NCBI GenBank assembly: GCA_027018875.1
Contig: JALUYA010000032.1
Coordinates: 115,743 to 179,742, forward strand
Direction of reading: 5' to 3'
Length of the DNA: 64,000 nt
From: Gammaproteobacteria bacterium
GTDB lineage: Bacteria > Pseudomonadota > Gammaproteobacteria > JAKDMP01
Part shown: in pieces, positions 8,687 to 17,115 of the stretch
Layout of the letters: each line of letters opens with the position of its first letter
Position numbering within the stretch: position 1 is the stretch's first letter
Notes under the pieces: model-generated
Databases searched by the model: none
What the model was told of the DNA's origin: nothing
Seen by the model: only the letters and a program-made list of their open reading frames with translations
Program-made: the position numbers and the translations under genes

Positions 8687-10249
8687 ATGCATGCCAGGAA
8701 TTGGATTCTTGCTTCCAGCCTACTGCTTTTGGCACCGATGCCACTGTACGCGGCCGGTACCGCTCAAGCTACCTCCCAGGCGGCAAAGAATGTAGCCCCG
8801 CATCCCCAATTCGCAGTCACACATCACAGCATTCGCCTCGGCGGAGAAACCATCCGGTTTACCGCCACGGCCGGAAGCCTGGTCCTCAAGAACCCCAAAA
8901 ACCAGCCGGCCGCCACCATGTTTTTCGTGGCCTTCACCCAGGATGGCGTTCGCAACGCCGCCTCGCGCCCGATTACTTTCCTCTACAACGGCGGTCCCGG
9001 CTCGTCCTCGATTTGGCTGGAACTTGGCGCCTTCGGCCCAATCCGCATCGTCACCACCAATGCCACCCAAACCCCACCTCCGCCCTACCGGCTGGAGTCC
9101 AACCCCTACAGCCTGCTCGACAAGACGGACCTGGTATTCATCGACGCGCCGGGCACGGGCTTCAGCCACCTGCTCCCCGACGGGAAACCCGCCGAATTCT
9201 ACGGTGTAGATCAGGACGGCAATGCATTCGCACAGTTTATCCGCCGCTACCTGAACAAATATCACCGCTGGAATTCACCGAAATTTTTGTTCGGTGAAAG
9301 CTACGGAACCACCCGCTCGGCGGTACTCGCCAATATTCTCGAGCACAAGGGGATCGCCCTCAATGGCGTGATCCTGCTCTCTTCGATCCTGGATTTCGAA
9401 ACGGCTGGCTTCACCCCGGGAAACGACCTGCCCTACATCCTGTACCTGCCATCCTATGCCGCGGTCGCCTGGTACCACAAGGCCTTGCCGGCGCGACCAA
9501 AGGCACTCAAGCCCTTCCTTGAGGAGGTCGAGCAATTCGCCACCACCCAATACGCCCATGCCCTGCTCAAGGGCAGCCGGCTCTCGCCCGCCACGCGCAG
9601 CGCCGTACTGAAAAAACTTCATCAATACACGGGACTCCCCGAGAGCTACTGGGCCAAGGCCAATCTGCGGGTAAACAACTCGCAATTCGAGAAGGAACTG
9701 CTGCGTAACCGTGACGAGGTGACCGGCAGGCTGGATGCCCGCTTTACCGGCTGGAGCATGGATCTTCTCGGCGAATACCAGAACTGGGATCCGATGATGG
9801 GAGCCATTTCCCCGGCCTTCACCGCGGCCTTTCATCATTACCTGAGCAGCTACCTGGATTACCGGCCACGGCGTAAATACGAGGTGCTCAACATGAAGGT
9901 CAATCGCAGCTGGAACTGGAAACACCGGGTCGCGGGCCTGGGTAAAAAGTCCTGGCCCGGATTTACCAATGTCGCACCGGACCTGGCCTTCGCCATGATC
10001 CAGAACAAGTACCTGCAGGTGATGGTCAATAGCGGTTACTTCGACCTGGGAACCCCCTTCTTCGCCACCGACTATACCTTTGACCACCTGTTCGACCCGG
10101 TAGCCGGAACCGCCCGGCTGATGCAACGGGTACACAAGTTTTATTACCAGTCCGGGCACATGGTTTACCTGCACCCGGCCTCACTCAGGGTCTTTAAGGA
10201 TAATGTCGCCCGGTTTATCGAGCAAACACTGGCTGGCGATCGGAAATAG
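8687..10249 (+). CDS. S10-family serine carboxypeptidase, secreted
   Basis: Serine carboxypeptidase of the alpha/beta-hydrolase fold; family members work at acidic pH and remove C-terminal residues. The 520-residue protein has a signal peptide ending near MPLYAAG and the oxyanion-hole motif NGGPGSSS. The nucleophile Ser205 is in FGESYGTTRS. The Asp-containing SGYFDLGTP block and the His of QSGHMVYLH complete the triad in family order. It is a single gene with its own candidate promoter and a strong terminator. It probably works in the periplasm or outside the cell. Confidence 0.93.
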   Translation: MHARNWILASSLLLLAPMPLYAAGTAQATSQAAKNVAPHPQFAVTHHSIRLGGETIRFTATAGSLVLKNPKNQPAATMFFVAFTQDGVRNAASRPITFLYNGGPGSSSIWLELGAFGPIRIVTTNATQTPPPPYRLESNPYSLLDKTDLVFIDAPGTGFSHLLPDGKPAEFYGVDQDGNAFAQFIRRYLNKYHRWNSPKFLFGESYGTTRSAVLANILEHKGIALNGVILLSSILDFETAGFTPGNDLPYILYLPSYAAVAWYHKALPARPKALKPFLEEVEQFATTQYAHALLKGSRLSPATRSAVLKKLHQYTGLPESYWAKANLRVNNSQFEKELLRNRDEVTGRLDARFTGWSMDLLGEYQNWDPMMGAISPAFTAAFHHYLSSYLDYRPRRKYEVLNMKVNRSWNWKHRVAGLGKKSWPGFTNVAPDLAFAMIQNKYLQVMVNSGYFDLGTPFFATDYTFDHLFDPVAGTARLMQRVHKFYYQSGHMVYLHPASLRVFKDNVARFIEQTLAGDRK

Positions 10250-10272
10250 GCGTTTAACCGAAAGGCTGACAC

Positions 10273-10295
10273 AGGGCCGGGATCTTCCCGGCCCT
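10273..10295 (+). terminator. Terminator of the S10 peptidase gene
   Basis: A 10-bp GC-rich perfect stem, AGGGCCGGGA with TCCCGGCCCT, has a 3-base loop and is followed by ATTGAATTTT. It lies 23 bases past the stop codon. The interrupted T tract makes it plausible rather than ideal. Confidence 0.7.
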
Positions 10296-10351
10296 ATTGA
10301 ATTTTCCCGGCTCCGCTCAGAGAGAGCATGTAAGGATTGGGAGGCGAGGGC

Positions 10352-10705
10352 TTAAACCTTACCGGCCGCAGAATTCGTATGCGCCTTGCTCGATTCTGCA
10401 TCCTCCGCCAGTTGCGCCATCAAGGTCAACTTTCCCTGTACGGGCAGGCGCGCCAGCAGGTAGGCGGCGCTCTCCGGGCTCAACTTCAGCGCCTTGGCAA
10501 TGATGCTTTCCGGGCTTGGCCAGGATGGCAAATACTTCCTTTCTCTTTCCATCCAGCCATTCGCTGAACAAAGCGTGCAACTCGGGGGGTGCAAAGGTGT
10601 CCATTGATGCCGTTTTCTTGGCGGAAGAAGTCGTATCCTTGAACATCTGATAGAATCGTTACCTTCCCCGCCACCCATCATTTTCTGCATCATCTCCATC
10701 CCCAT
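10352..10705 (-). pseudogene. Small gene with two compensating frameshifts (Met-rich N-terminus, winged-helix-like C-terminus)
   Basis: One frame carries a Met-rich beginning (MGMEMMQKMMGGGEGN, from 10705) and the protein-like C-terminal part (SPESIIAKALKLSPESAAYL onward, to the stop at 10352). The middle part that reads like protein (APPELHALFSEWLDGKRK) lies in a second frame whose own ATG is at 10646. Joining the parts needs a shift near 10650 and a reverse shift near 10515. The C-terminal helices resemble a short winged-helix domain, but I do not recognise the family with certainty. It may be a recent pseudogene or contain sequencing errors. No function is assigned. Confidence 0.45.
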
Positions 10706-10940
10706 TCCGGGGGGTGTGTACCATGCTTTCTGTAAATTGGCCTGAGGCCAAGCAAGTGACAGGCCGTGGCGCACCAACCAAACGAAAGGAGTGCCGAATT
10801 TACAGAACGGGGGTTGCTTTCTCCTTAACCGGATCGGGACCACCGCCCCCTCCGAAGTGCGAAAAATGCGCTACCTTATTTCCGCCTTACAGAATCCACA
10901 TGAATTCACCGCGCTGGGCTGTAGATATCCGCCGTGCACA

Positions 10941-12593
10941 TCAGAAGTGCAGCACATTGCCGACAATGATCTCATAGCTAGAAACCCCGGAGCCCCGCAC
11001 CAGGGGAAAGGCTACGGTGGCATAAATCACCTGGCTGAAAGCACCGCGCAGGTTGCCGATGCGAAAACCGGCACCGAGATCGGCATACCAGTGGCTCCAA
11101 CCCGCCGGGGAGACGCGCTCGATCCGCGCCGCATCGAGAAACGCCACGTAGCCGAGCTGAAAGGTATGGAACAGGACTGTCGGGGTTACGATGCGGTCAG
11201 CCAGCGTGATCCGTACCCGGCGGGTTCCGGCAAGAAAGAAGTTCGGATAGCCGCGAAGCGCCTGGAAACCGCCTATATAGAGCAGATTTTCAGGATCCGG
11301 GCGGATCACGGAGGCGTAGTCCAGGTGCCCCACCAGGGTTTGCCGGGGAAGCGACTGGTCATAGGCCGTGATCGAGCCGGAAAAGATCAGGTTGCGCCAC
11401 CGGCCACGGCTGTAGCGACCCGACAGCAAGGTGTTCGTGCGCAGTAGCAAGCCGGGGTACGGGAGCAAGCCGCGGCTTGCCGTAAGCGTCAACGCCGGGC
11501 CGGAGGCGCTCGCCCCGAGCCCCGGTGCATCGAGCAGTAGCGTGCCGTTCACCTGCCAGCCGAGGTCGTAGTCTTCCACGTGGCCCATGGTCTGGATGTC
11601 GTAGAAGTTGGCGTACCGATCCTGGTAGAGATTGAAGGCGGGGCCGACTCCGGCTAGGATCCGCCCGGGCGCCGCTGGCGCGGGCAGAAATTGAGGCGCA
11701 ACCGCAACCAAGGTACCGTAGCGGTAGCGCGCGTAGCGCGCGGCGAACCCCGCTCGCAGCGCGGTGGCGCCGGACCAGCCAAGGAGGCGCAGCCACTGCA
11801 GACCGTAGCGCTGTTCCCGCACCGGCAGTTGCCAGGCCTGGGTTCCGTCATTGTAGAAGTAAAGGTTTTTATTTTGATCGAGCAGCTCGAGCCTGGCGGA
11901 CCAGGATGCGGTATCCAGCAGGAACGGGTGCGCCAGCGTGAGCGCCTTGCGTTGGCCGTCAGAGAGCTTGGCGTATTCGGCGCTCAGCGACCATGGGGTG
12001 CCACCGAGACTGGGCGAAGCGAACTGTATCAGGTTTTCGCTGCGTTCCAGTGTGGACACATGACCGATGGCGAAGGTCCGCCCGGTGCCGAGAAAGTCGG
12101 TGTCCTTGAACTTGAACCGGGTTTGGCTGGCGCCGCCGGCATGGGCGAAGCGGAAGTCGAACTTCAGCGTCCAGGCATCCTTGATCGTGACCAGCGTTTC
12201 CACCCGCCCGGCGCGGCAGGCGTGCGGGCGGATGCTCACCGCCCGCAGAAATTGCCGCGAGCGCAGGCGGCGTTCGGATTCGTACACCCGGCGGGCATTC
12301 ACCGGCTCGCCGGGGGCGATAAGAAGCAGCTGGCGAATCACCCAGGGATGGGTCTTGATGTGGATGAAGTCGGCCGTTCGCCCGTACCAGGTATCTTCCC
12401 CGGGGTGCGCCAGATCGTAGACGTTGAGGATGCGGATGCGAATGCGCCCGTAGCGCAACCCCGCCCGCTGCAGGGCCAGCCAATCGGCCTCTCCGGCCCA
12501 ACGCGGATGTGCCAGCGGCAGCGGCACCGGACAGGCGGCCTGGGCCACGGCGGGGGTGGCCAGGACAAGTGCCGCGAACGCGATCTGCCTCAG
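10941..12593 (-). CDS. Omp85/BamA-TamA-like outer membrane protein
   Basis: A predicted outer membrane beta-barrel of about 550 residues. A signal peptide (RQIAFAALVLATPAVAQAA) precedes a POTRA-like region with the pattern IKTHPWVIRQLLLIAPGEP and RRLRSRQFLRAVSI. Many alternating beta strands follow, and the chain ends in Phe (VGNVLHF), the usual barrel-assembly signal. A GTG at 12548 would remove the signal peptide. The better start is CTG at 12593, whose CTGA overlaps the aguB stop codon, with GAGG upstream. This indicates translational coupling to aguB. Its passenger or substrate is unknown; Omp85 proteins insert or secrete other proteins. Confidence 0.72.
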   Translation of the reverse strand: MRQIAFAALVLATPAVAQAACPVPLPLAHPRWAGEADWLALQRAGLRYGRIRIRILNVYDLAHPGEDTWYGRTADFIHIKTHPWVIRQLLLIAPGEPVNARRVYESERRLRSRQFLRAVSIRPHACRAGRVETLVTIKDAWTLKFDFRFAHAGGASQTRFKFKDTDFLGTGRTFAIGHVSTLERSENLIQFASPSLGGTPWSLSAEYAKLSDGQRKALTLAHPFLLDTASWSARLELLDQNKNLYFYNDGTQAWQLPVREQRYGLQWLRLLGWSGATALRAGFAARYARYRYGTLVAVAPQFLPAPAAPGRILAGVGPAFNLYQDRYANFYDIQTMGHVEDYDLGWQVNGTLLLDAPGLGASASGPALTLTASRGLLPYPGLLLRTNTLLSGRYSRGRWRNLIFSGSITAYDQSLPRQTLVGHLDYASVIRPDPENLLYIGGFQALRGYPNFFLAGTRRVRITLADRIVTPTVLFHTFQLGYVAFLDAARIERVSPAGWSHWYADLGAGFRIGNLRGAFSQVIYATVAFPLVRGSGVSSYEIIVGNVLHF

Positions 12594-13474
12594 CGTGGCG
12601 GTGCCTCGATCGTTGCGACGGGACTCGCGAGGCCGCGGTAGAGCTCGGGACGACGGTCGCGGAAAACGCCCCAGTCGGCGCGCAACGAGGCGGTGGCATC
12701 GAGATCGAATTCCGCGTACAGGATGCTCTCTTCATCGCGTCCGGCCCGGGCGACGAGGCCTCCGGTGGGATCGGTGATGAACGAGCTACCGTAGAAAGTC
12801 ACCGTGGCGTCCCGCCCCGGTTCTTCGCCGATACGATTGGCGGCGGCGAGCGGGACGAGATTGGCCGCGGCGTGCCCCTGCATCACCCGGCGCCAATGGT
12901 CGGCGGAGTCGAGTTCCGGTGCCGCCGGCTCCGATCCGATGGCGCTTGGGTAAAGCAGAATCTCCGCCCCTTTCAGCGCCAACAGCCGGGCCGGCTCCGG
13001 GAACCACTGGTCCCAGCAAACGAGTGCACCGATGCGCCCGACCGCGGTGTCCACGGGCCTAAAGGGGGTGTCTCCGGGCGCGAAGTAGAACTTTTCCTGG
13101 TACCCGGGGCCATCGGGAATATGCGCCTTGCGGTAGATACCGATCCGCCGGCCGTCGGCGTCGATCAGGGCCAGGCTGTTGAAAAAGGCGTTGCCATCGC
13201 GCTCGAAAAAAGACACGGGCAATACCACGCGCAGTTCGTGCGCCAGCGCGGCGAACCGCCGCAGCAGCGGATGTTTCCGCGCGCTTTCCGCGAGGGAAAA
13301 ATACCGGGGATCCCGGTCCTTGGCGAAGTAGCGGTGGGAGAACAGCTCGGGCAGTAGCACCAGGCGGGCGCCGGCGCGCGCGGCCCGGCGCACTAGGCTC
13401 TCGGCCTTGGCGATATTGCGCGCCTCGTCGGCACTCATGGCCATCTGGATCACGGCCAGCTTCAGGATACGCAC
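12590..13474 (-). CDS. aguB: N-carbamoylputrescine amidohydrolase
   Basis: Hydrolyses N-carbamoylputrescine to putrescine, CO2 and ammonia, the last step of the agmatine route. It is a carbon-nitrogen hydrolase (nitrilase superfamily) of 294 residues. The catalytic Glu is in LLPELFSHRYF, the Lys in YRKAHIPDGPGYQEKF and the Cys in ALVCWDQWFPE. The GTG at 13474 (VRILKLAVIQMAMS) is the correct start and overlaps the end of aguA by 13 bases. The open frame further upstream is the shadow of aguA. Confidence 0.95.
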   Translation of the reverse strand: MRILKLAVIQMAMSADEARNIAKAESLVRRAARAGARLVLLPELFSHRYFAKDRDPRYFSLAESARKHPLLRRFAALAHELRVVLPVSFFERDGNAFFNSLALIDADGRRIGIYRKAHIPDGPGYQEKFYFAPGDTPFRPVDTAVGRIGALVCWDQWFPEPARLLALKGAEILLYPSAIGSEPAAPELDSADHWRRVMQGHAAANLVPLAAANRIGEEPGRDATVTFYGSSFITDPTGGLVARAGRDEESILYAEFDLDATASLRADWGVFRDRRPELYRGLASPVATIEAPPR

Positions 13475-14547
13475 GGCAGGGGCTCCTCGTGGGTAATGCA
13501 ATGCAGGCCGCCACCACCGGCGGCTATGGCGAGCGCGGGCAGAGTAAGCGCCCGTCGGCGGGGAAACTGCTCGGCAATGATGGCCCTGGCATCGGCATCG
13601 CGGCGGAGGTCGCCGTAGCCGGGCACCAGTACCACCTCGTTGCCCAGGTAATAGTTGACGTAGGAGAGTGCGAGGCGAAGCCCATTTCCGTGGCGGGGGC
13701 GCGGCTGCGGCAACCGAACCAATTCCAGGTGCCGTTGCGCGGCATCGAGTTCCGCCTCGATCCGGTGGGCACATTCGCGAAGAACCGGGTAATTGCCGTC
13801 GCTCGGGTTGTCTTCGCTTAAAACCAGGACCCGTCCGGGCGCGACGAAGGCAACCAGGTTATCCGCGTGGCCGTCGGTGTCATCGTTGCGAAGCCCGGCG
13901 GGCAACCAGATCGTTTTCCGGATTCCCAGCAGTTCCTGGAACAGCGCCTCGGCATGCGCCGGATCCAGCCGGGGATTGCGGTTGGGGTTGAGAATGACGC
14001 TCCGGGTGGTAACCAGGGTGCCGGTGCCATCGCCGACCAAGGCCCCTCCTTCGCAGATGATGGGCGCGGCGATACGCTCCAGCCCGAGATGCGACAAGAT
14101 ACGCCCGGCGATTCGGGCATCGTCGCCATAACCGGTCTCACCGCGTCCATCCTTGTCGCCATAGTCGTTAAATCCCCAGTCGACTCCCACGAGCACACCC
14201 CCGGGGGCATGGATAAAGCTCGGCGCGATGTCTCGCATCCAGGCATCGTTGAGCGGCCAGATGAGGCGTTCGATTGCCGAGGAAAGCCGCCTTCGGGCCG
14301 ACTTCTCTTGCCCCGGCGCCACAACCATCACCACCGGCTCAAACTCCGAAAGCCGGTTGGCAACCGCGGCATAGGCCGCCCGGGCTTCATCGACGATGCC
14401 CGCAAAAGTATCGGGGTGTCCGGGCCAGGCCATCCAGGTTCGGGCATGAGGCTCCCAGGCGGCGGGCAACCGGTATTGTCCGGCCGTGGATTCCGGGGGT
14501 TTTTTGAGGCTCGGAGCGGCATCGGCCCGGTGGCTCGGTAAACTCAT
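13462..14547 (-). CDS. aguA: Agmatine deiminase
   Basis: Converts agmatine to N-carbamoylputrescine and ammonia in polyamine synthesis; cytoplasmic. The 361-residue protein of the guanidino-group modifying fold has WPLNDAWMRDIAPSF near residue 95 and the WGFND block. The catalytic His is in DTDGHADNLVAFV and the nucleophilic Cys is near the C-terminus in GGGGLHCITHEEP. It is the first gene of the aguA-aguB-Omp85-like operon. No speA (arginine decarboxylase) is in the window, so agmatine must come from elsewhere. Confidence 0.95.
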   Translation of the reverse strand: MSLPSHRADAAPSLKKPPESTAGQYRLPAAWEPHARTWMAWPGHPDTFAGIVDEARAAYAAVANRLSEFEPVVMVVAPGQEKSARRRLSSAIERLIWPLNDAWMRDIAPSFIHAPGGVLVGVDWGFNDYGDKDGRGETGYGDDARIAGRILSHLGLERIAAPIICEGGALVGDGTGTLVTTRSVILNPNRNPRLDPAHAEALFQELLGIRKTIWLPAGLRNDDTDGHADNLVAFVAPGRVLVLSEDNPSDGNYPVLRECAHRIEAELDAAQRHLELVRLPQPRPRHGNGLRLALSYVNYYLGNEVVLVPGYGDLRRDADARAIIAEQFPRRRALTLPALAIAAGGGGLHCITHEEPLPCVS

Positions 14548-14743
14548 GGCAAGGTGATCCTCAAGAAGCCTGGGGTCTCATGCAGGGAGAACGCGAGGCG
14601 GCCCAATTCGATGATCACAGCGGCTTCAACTGCGGCAATCTGAATCGGCCGATCGGTCAACCCGGTGCAGTAAGACGGGATCATGATACCCGCCAACGGC
14701 TTGTCGGATTAATACCCGGTTGATGCCAGCCGGAAAATTGCGC

Positions 14744-15454
14744 TTAAAGGCCGGGGGTTCCGGCCTCGATTCCGTCAAGCCACTCTTCGAGGCAACGCCG
14801 GGCCGGGGCTACCAGGGCCTTGCAGCGGATTCGGGACTCGATCCGGAAGGCGGGAATCGGGCGACCCAAGGCCGCAAGCTGGAGGGCATGGCCGATCAGC
14901 CAGCGCTCGAATTCCGGCCACTGAACTTCCGGGTGAAACTGCAGCCCGAGCCCGTACGATCCGAACGCAAAGGCCTGGTTGGGAGTTGTCGGCGTCAGCG
15001 CCAACCGGTCGGCGCCCGGCGGCAATGCAAAGGCATCGCCATGCCAGTGCAGTACCGGAACTCCGGCCAGGTGCCGCAACGGCCCGGCCAGGCCCCGTGG
15101 GGTCAGCTCGAGCCGGGACCAACCGATCTCGCTCGTTGCCGGCCCGACGCGCGCCCCCAGCGCGGCCGCCATGATTTGGGCCCCGAGGCAGATTCCCAGG
15201 GTGGGGCGCCCGGCCTCCAGGCGGTGACGGAGCAGGGAAATCTCCTCCCCGAGCCAGGGATAATCCTCCTGCTGGTACACGCCGATCGGCCCGCCCAGAA
15301 CCACCAGCAGATCCGGTTCCGGGAGGTCCGTCCCCACCGCGGCATCCACCCCGGCATCGCGGTACGTGACCCGGTATCCGCGGTGATTCAGGACGGCAAC
15401 GAGGCTACCCAGGTCCTCGAAAGCGAGATGACGGATGACGGTTACCCGCTTCAT
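14744..15454 (-). CDS. Class I glutamine amidotransferase (GMP-synthase-like)
   Basis: Gln-hydrolysing GATase1 domain protein of 236 residues. The nucleophile elbow is LGICLGAQ (Cys near residue 91). The His-Glu pair of the triad is in LQFHPEVQW, and the oxyanion region is VVLGGPIGVYQ. No synthetase partner is fused. It is the last gene of the SDR-GGT-DUF3311-SSS operon and its start overlaps the symporter stop by ATGA. In this setting hydrolysis of a gamma-glutamyl compound (PuuD-like role) is conceivable, but the sequence looks more like the stand-alone GMP-synthase-like group, so the substrate is unknown. Confidence 0.85.
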   Translation of the reverse strand: MKRVTVIRHLAFEDLGSLVAVLNHRGYRVTYRDAGVDAAVGTDLPEPDLLVVLGGPIGVYQQEDYPWLGEEISLLRHRLEAGRPTLGICLGAQIMAAALGARVGPATSEIGWSRLELTPRGLAGPLRHLAGVPVLHWHGDAFALPPGADRLALTPTTPNQAFAFGSYGLGLQFHPEVQWPEFERWLIGHALQLAALGRPIPAFRIESRIRCKALVAPARRCLEEWLDGIEAGTPGL

Positions 15455-16908
15455 GCTCGGGCCTCCGGGTGGCGGCGTACGAGCGTTTGCTCAAGGCCCG
15501 CGACGAGGGCCAGGCAGAACAGGTTGACGATCAGCGCCGCCACTCCATCGTTTAATCCCGCAAGGCCCGCCGGAAGGAACGGCAGCAGGGTGGTGACATG
15601 CTGATGCGTCAGCGTCAAGAGGCTGACGAACACGACGCCGGCACCGATTCCGGCAAAGGCGGCTCCCCGGCTGATCAGCCGGGGAGCCAGAAATGACAGC
15701 GCCAGGGCCGGGAAAAGTTGGGTGATGTAACTGTAGCCCAGGAGCAGCAGCCCGACGATTCCGGCTCCCCCGGTCATGGCGAAGGCCGCCGCCGCGACGG
15801 CCACCGGGATTACCAGCAGGCGGGCGGCAAGCGCGATGCGTTTTTCTTGCCCGGCAAAGGCCGGGAGCAGGGCAAGCCCGTTCTTGGACAACAGCGCCGA
15901 AGTGACGATGATCAACAACGAGCCCGGCACCAGGGCGGCAAGCACCCCGGCACCGCCGACAATGCCCAGTACCCAGGCCGGCAGTGTCGCCGCGGTGGCG
16001 GCAAGCAGTGCCAGATCCGGCTTGGCGAGTCCCGGTACGATACCGATTGCCGCGAAGCCGACAAAAAACACGAATAACAGGATGAGCTGGTAAAGCGGCA
16101 GCAAGATAGCGTTGCACCTGAAAGCACGTTCGCCACGGGCCGAGAAAGTGTAGGCGAATGCGTGGGGCCACATCCAGAAGCCCAGGGTCGAAATCAACAT
16201 GGTGGAGATGAACCAAACCAAGCCTTGCGAGCCGTGGAGAATAAACAGCTCGGGGCGCTGGGCCAGCAGCCGGTGGAACATGGGTCCTATGCCGCCGTAG
16301 GCCCGGTGGGGCAGGTAGATACCGAGAAACACCACCACCCCGAGCACCAGGAGATCCTTGGCCACCGCGGTCCAGGCCGAGGCATGAATTCCCGAGACGC
16401 TGACATAGACCACCAGGCCCGCGGTGCCGATGAGAATGGCGGCGTGCGCGCCGATGCCTCCGCCGGTTGCAATCTCGACGATCAGGCCCAGTCCCTCGAG
16501 CTGGAGCGCGAGATAGGGCAGCATCGCCAATACGCCGAGCAGTCCGACGGCGATTCCCAGTCCGCGGCTGCCGAAACGATGGGCGAAGAAGTCGGCCTGG
16601 GTGATCAACGCATGGGTCTTGGCGTAGCGCCAGATCGGCGGCAACAGCCAATATCCCAGGACATAGGCCAGCGCGCCGTAGCCGAGAATGTAGAAAGCGG
16701 GGGCACCGCGCCCGTAGGCGTAGCCGCTCGCACCGAGAAAGGTAAAGGTGGTGTAGATCTCTCCCGCCATGAGCAGAAACACGATCGCGGTGCCAAAGCC
16801 GCGCCGCCCGATGGTCCACTGCTCGAGATCCATGGATTTGCCGATCCGGGAGGCAAGGCCGAGGCCAAGTGCCAGGGCAAAGGCAAGCGCAATCAGGGCA
16901 ATGGCCAT
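15451..16908 (-). CDS. Sodium:solute symporter (SSS family)
   Basis: A 485-residue inner membrane transporter with about 13 hydrophobic segments. It has the SSS-type FLLMAGEIYTTFTFLGASGYAY region in the first helices and the later FWMWPHAFAYTFSAR segment. Transport of a small organic solute with Na+ is predicted. A DUF3311-like protein directly upstream is the usual partner of such symporters. Position between gamma-glutamyltransferase and glutamine amidotransferase suggests an amino acid, peptide or gamma-glutamyl substrate, by inference only. Confidence 0.88.
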   Translation of the reverse strand: MAIALIALAFALALGLGLASRIGKSMDLEQWTIGRRGFGTAIVFLLMAGEIYTTFTFLGASGYAYGRGAPAFYILGYGALAYVLGYWLLPPIWRYAKTHALITQADFFAHRFGSRGLGIAVGLLGVLAMLPYLALQLEGLGLIVEIATGGGIGAHAAILIGTAGLVVYVSVSGIHASAWTAVAKDLLVLGVVVFLGIYLPHRAYGGIGPMFHRLLAQRPELFILHGSQGLVWFISTMLISTLGFWMWPHAFAYTFSARGERAFRCNAILLPLYQLILLFVFFVGFAAIGIVPGLAKPDLALLAATAATLPAWVLGIVGGAGVLAALVPGSLLIIVTSALLSKNGLALLPAFAGQEKRIALAARLLVIPVAVAAAAFAMTGGAGIVGLLLLGYSYITQLFPALALSFLAPRLISRGAAFAGIGAGVVFVSLLTLTHQHVTTLLPFLPAGLAGLNDGVAALIVNLFCLALVAGLEQTLVRRHPEARA

Positions 16909-16911
16909 TGC

Positions 16912-17115
16912 TTACCGGCCCTTGCGGGAGGACTTGGCTTCCAGGGCGTACACCAGGGCCATGATCGGTGCGGTGAGCACGACCCACAATGCGATCCAGA
17001 AGTACAGCAACGGCAGTCCGAGCACGACAGGTTCCCCACGGTTGGTGAAAAAGGCGCCGCCCAGCATGCCGGCGAAAGGCAACAAGGTGAGGAAAACCTG
17101 TAGCAAGCGCCGCAT
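16912..17115 (-). CDS. DUF3311-like small membrane protein
   Basis: A 67-residue protein with two hydrophobic helices (LLQVFLTLLPFAGMLGG and LLYFWIALWVVLTAPIMAL) and a basic C-terminus, matching the small DUF3311-type subunits encoded just before SSS symporters. It probably helps assemble or operate the symporter encoded 3 bases downstream. Its start abuts the end of the gamma-glutamyltransferase gene. Confidence 0.8.
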   Translation of the reverse strand: MRRLLQVFLTLLPFAGMLGGAFFTNRGEPVVLGLPLLYFWIALWVVLTAPIMALVYALEAKSSRKGR

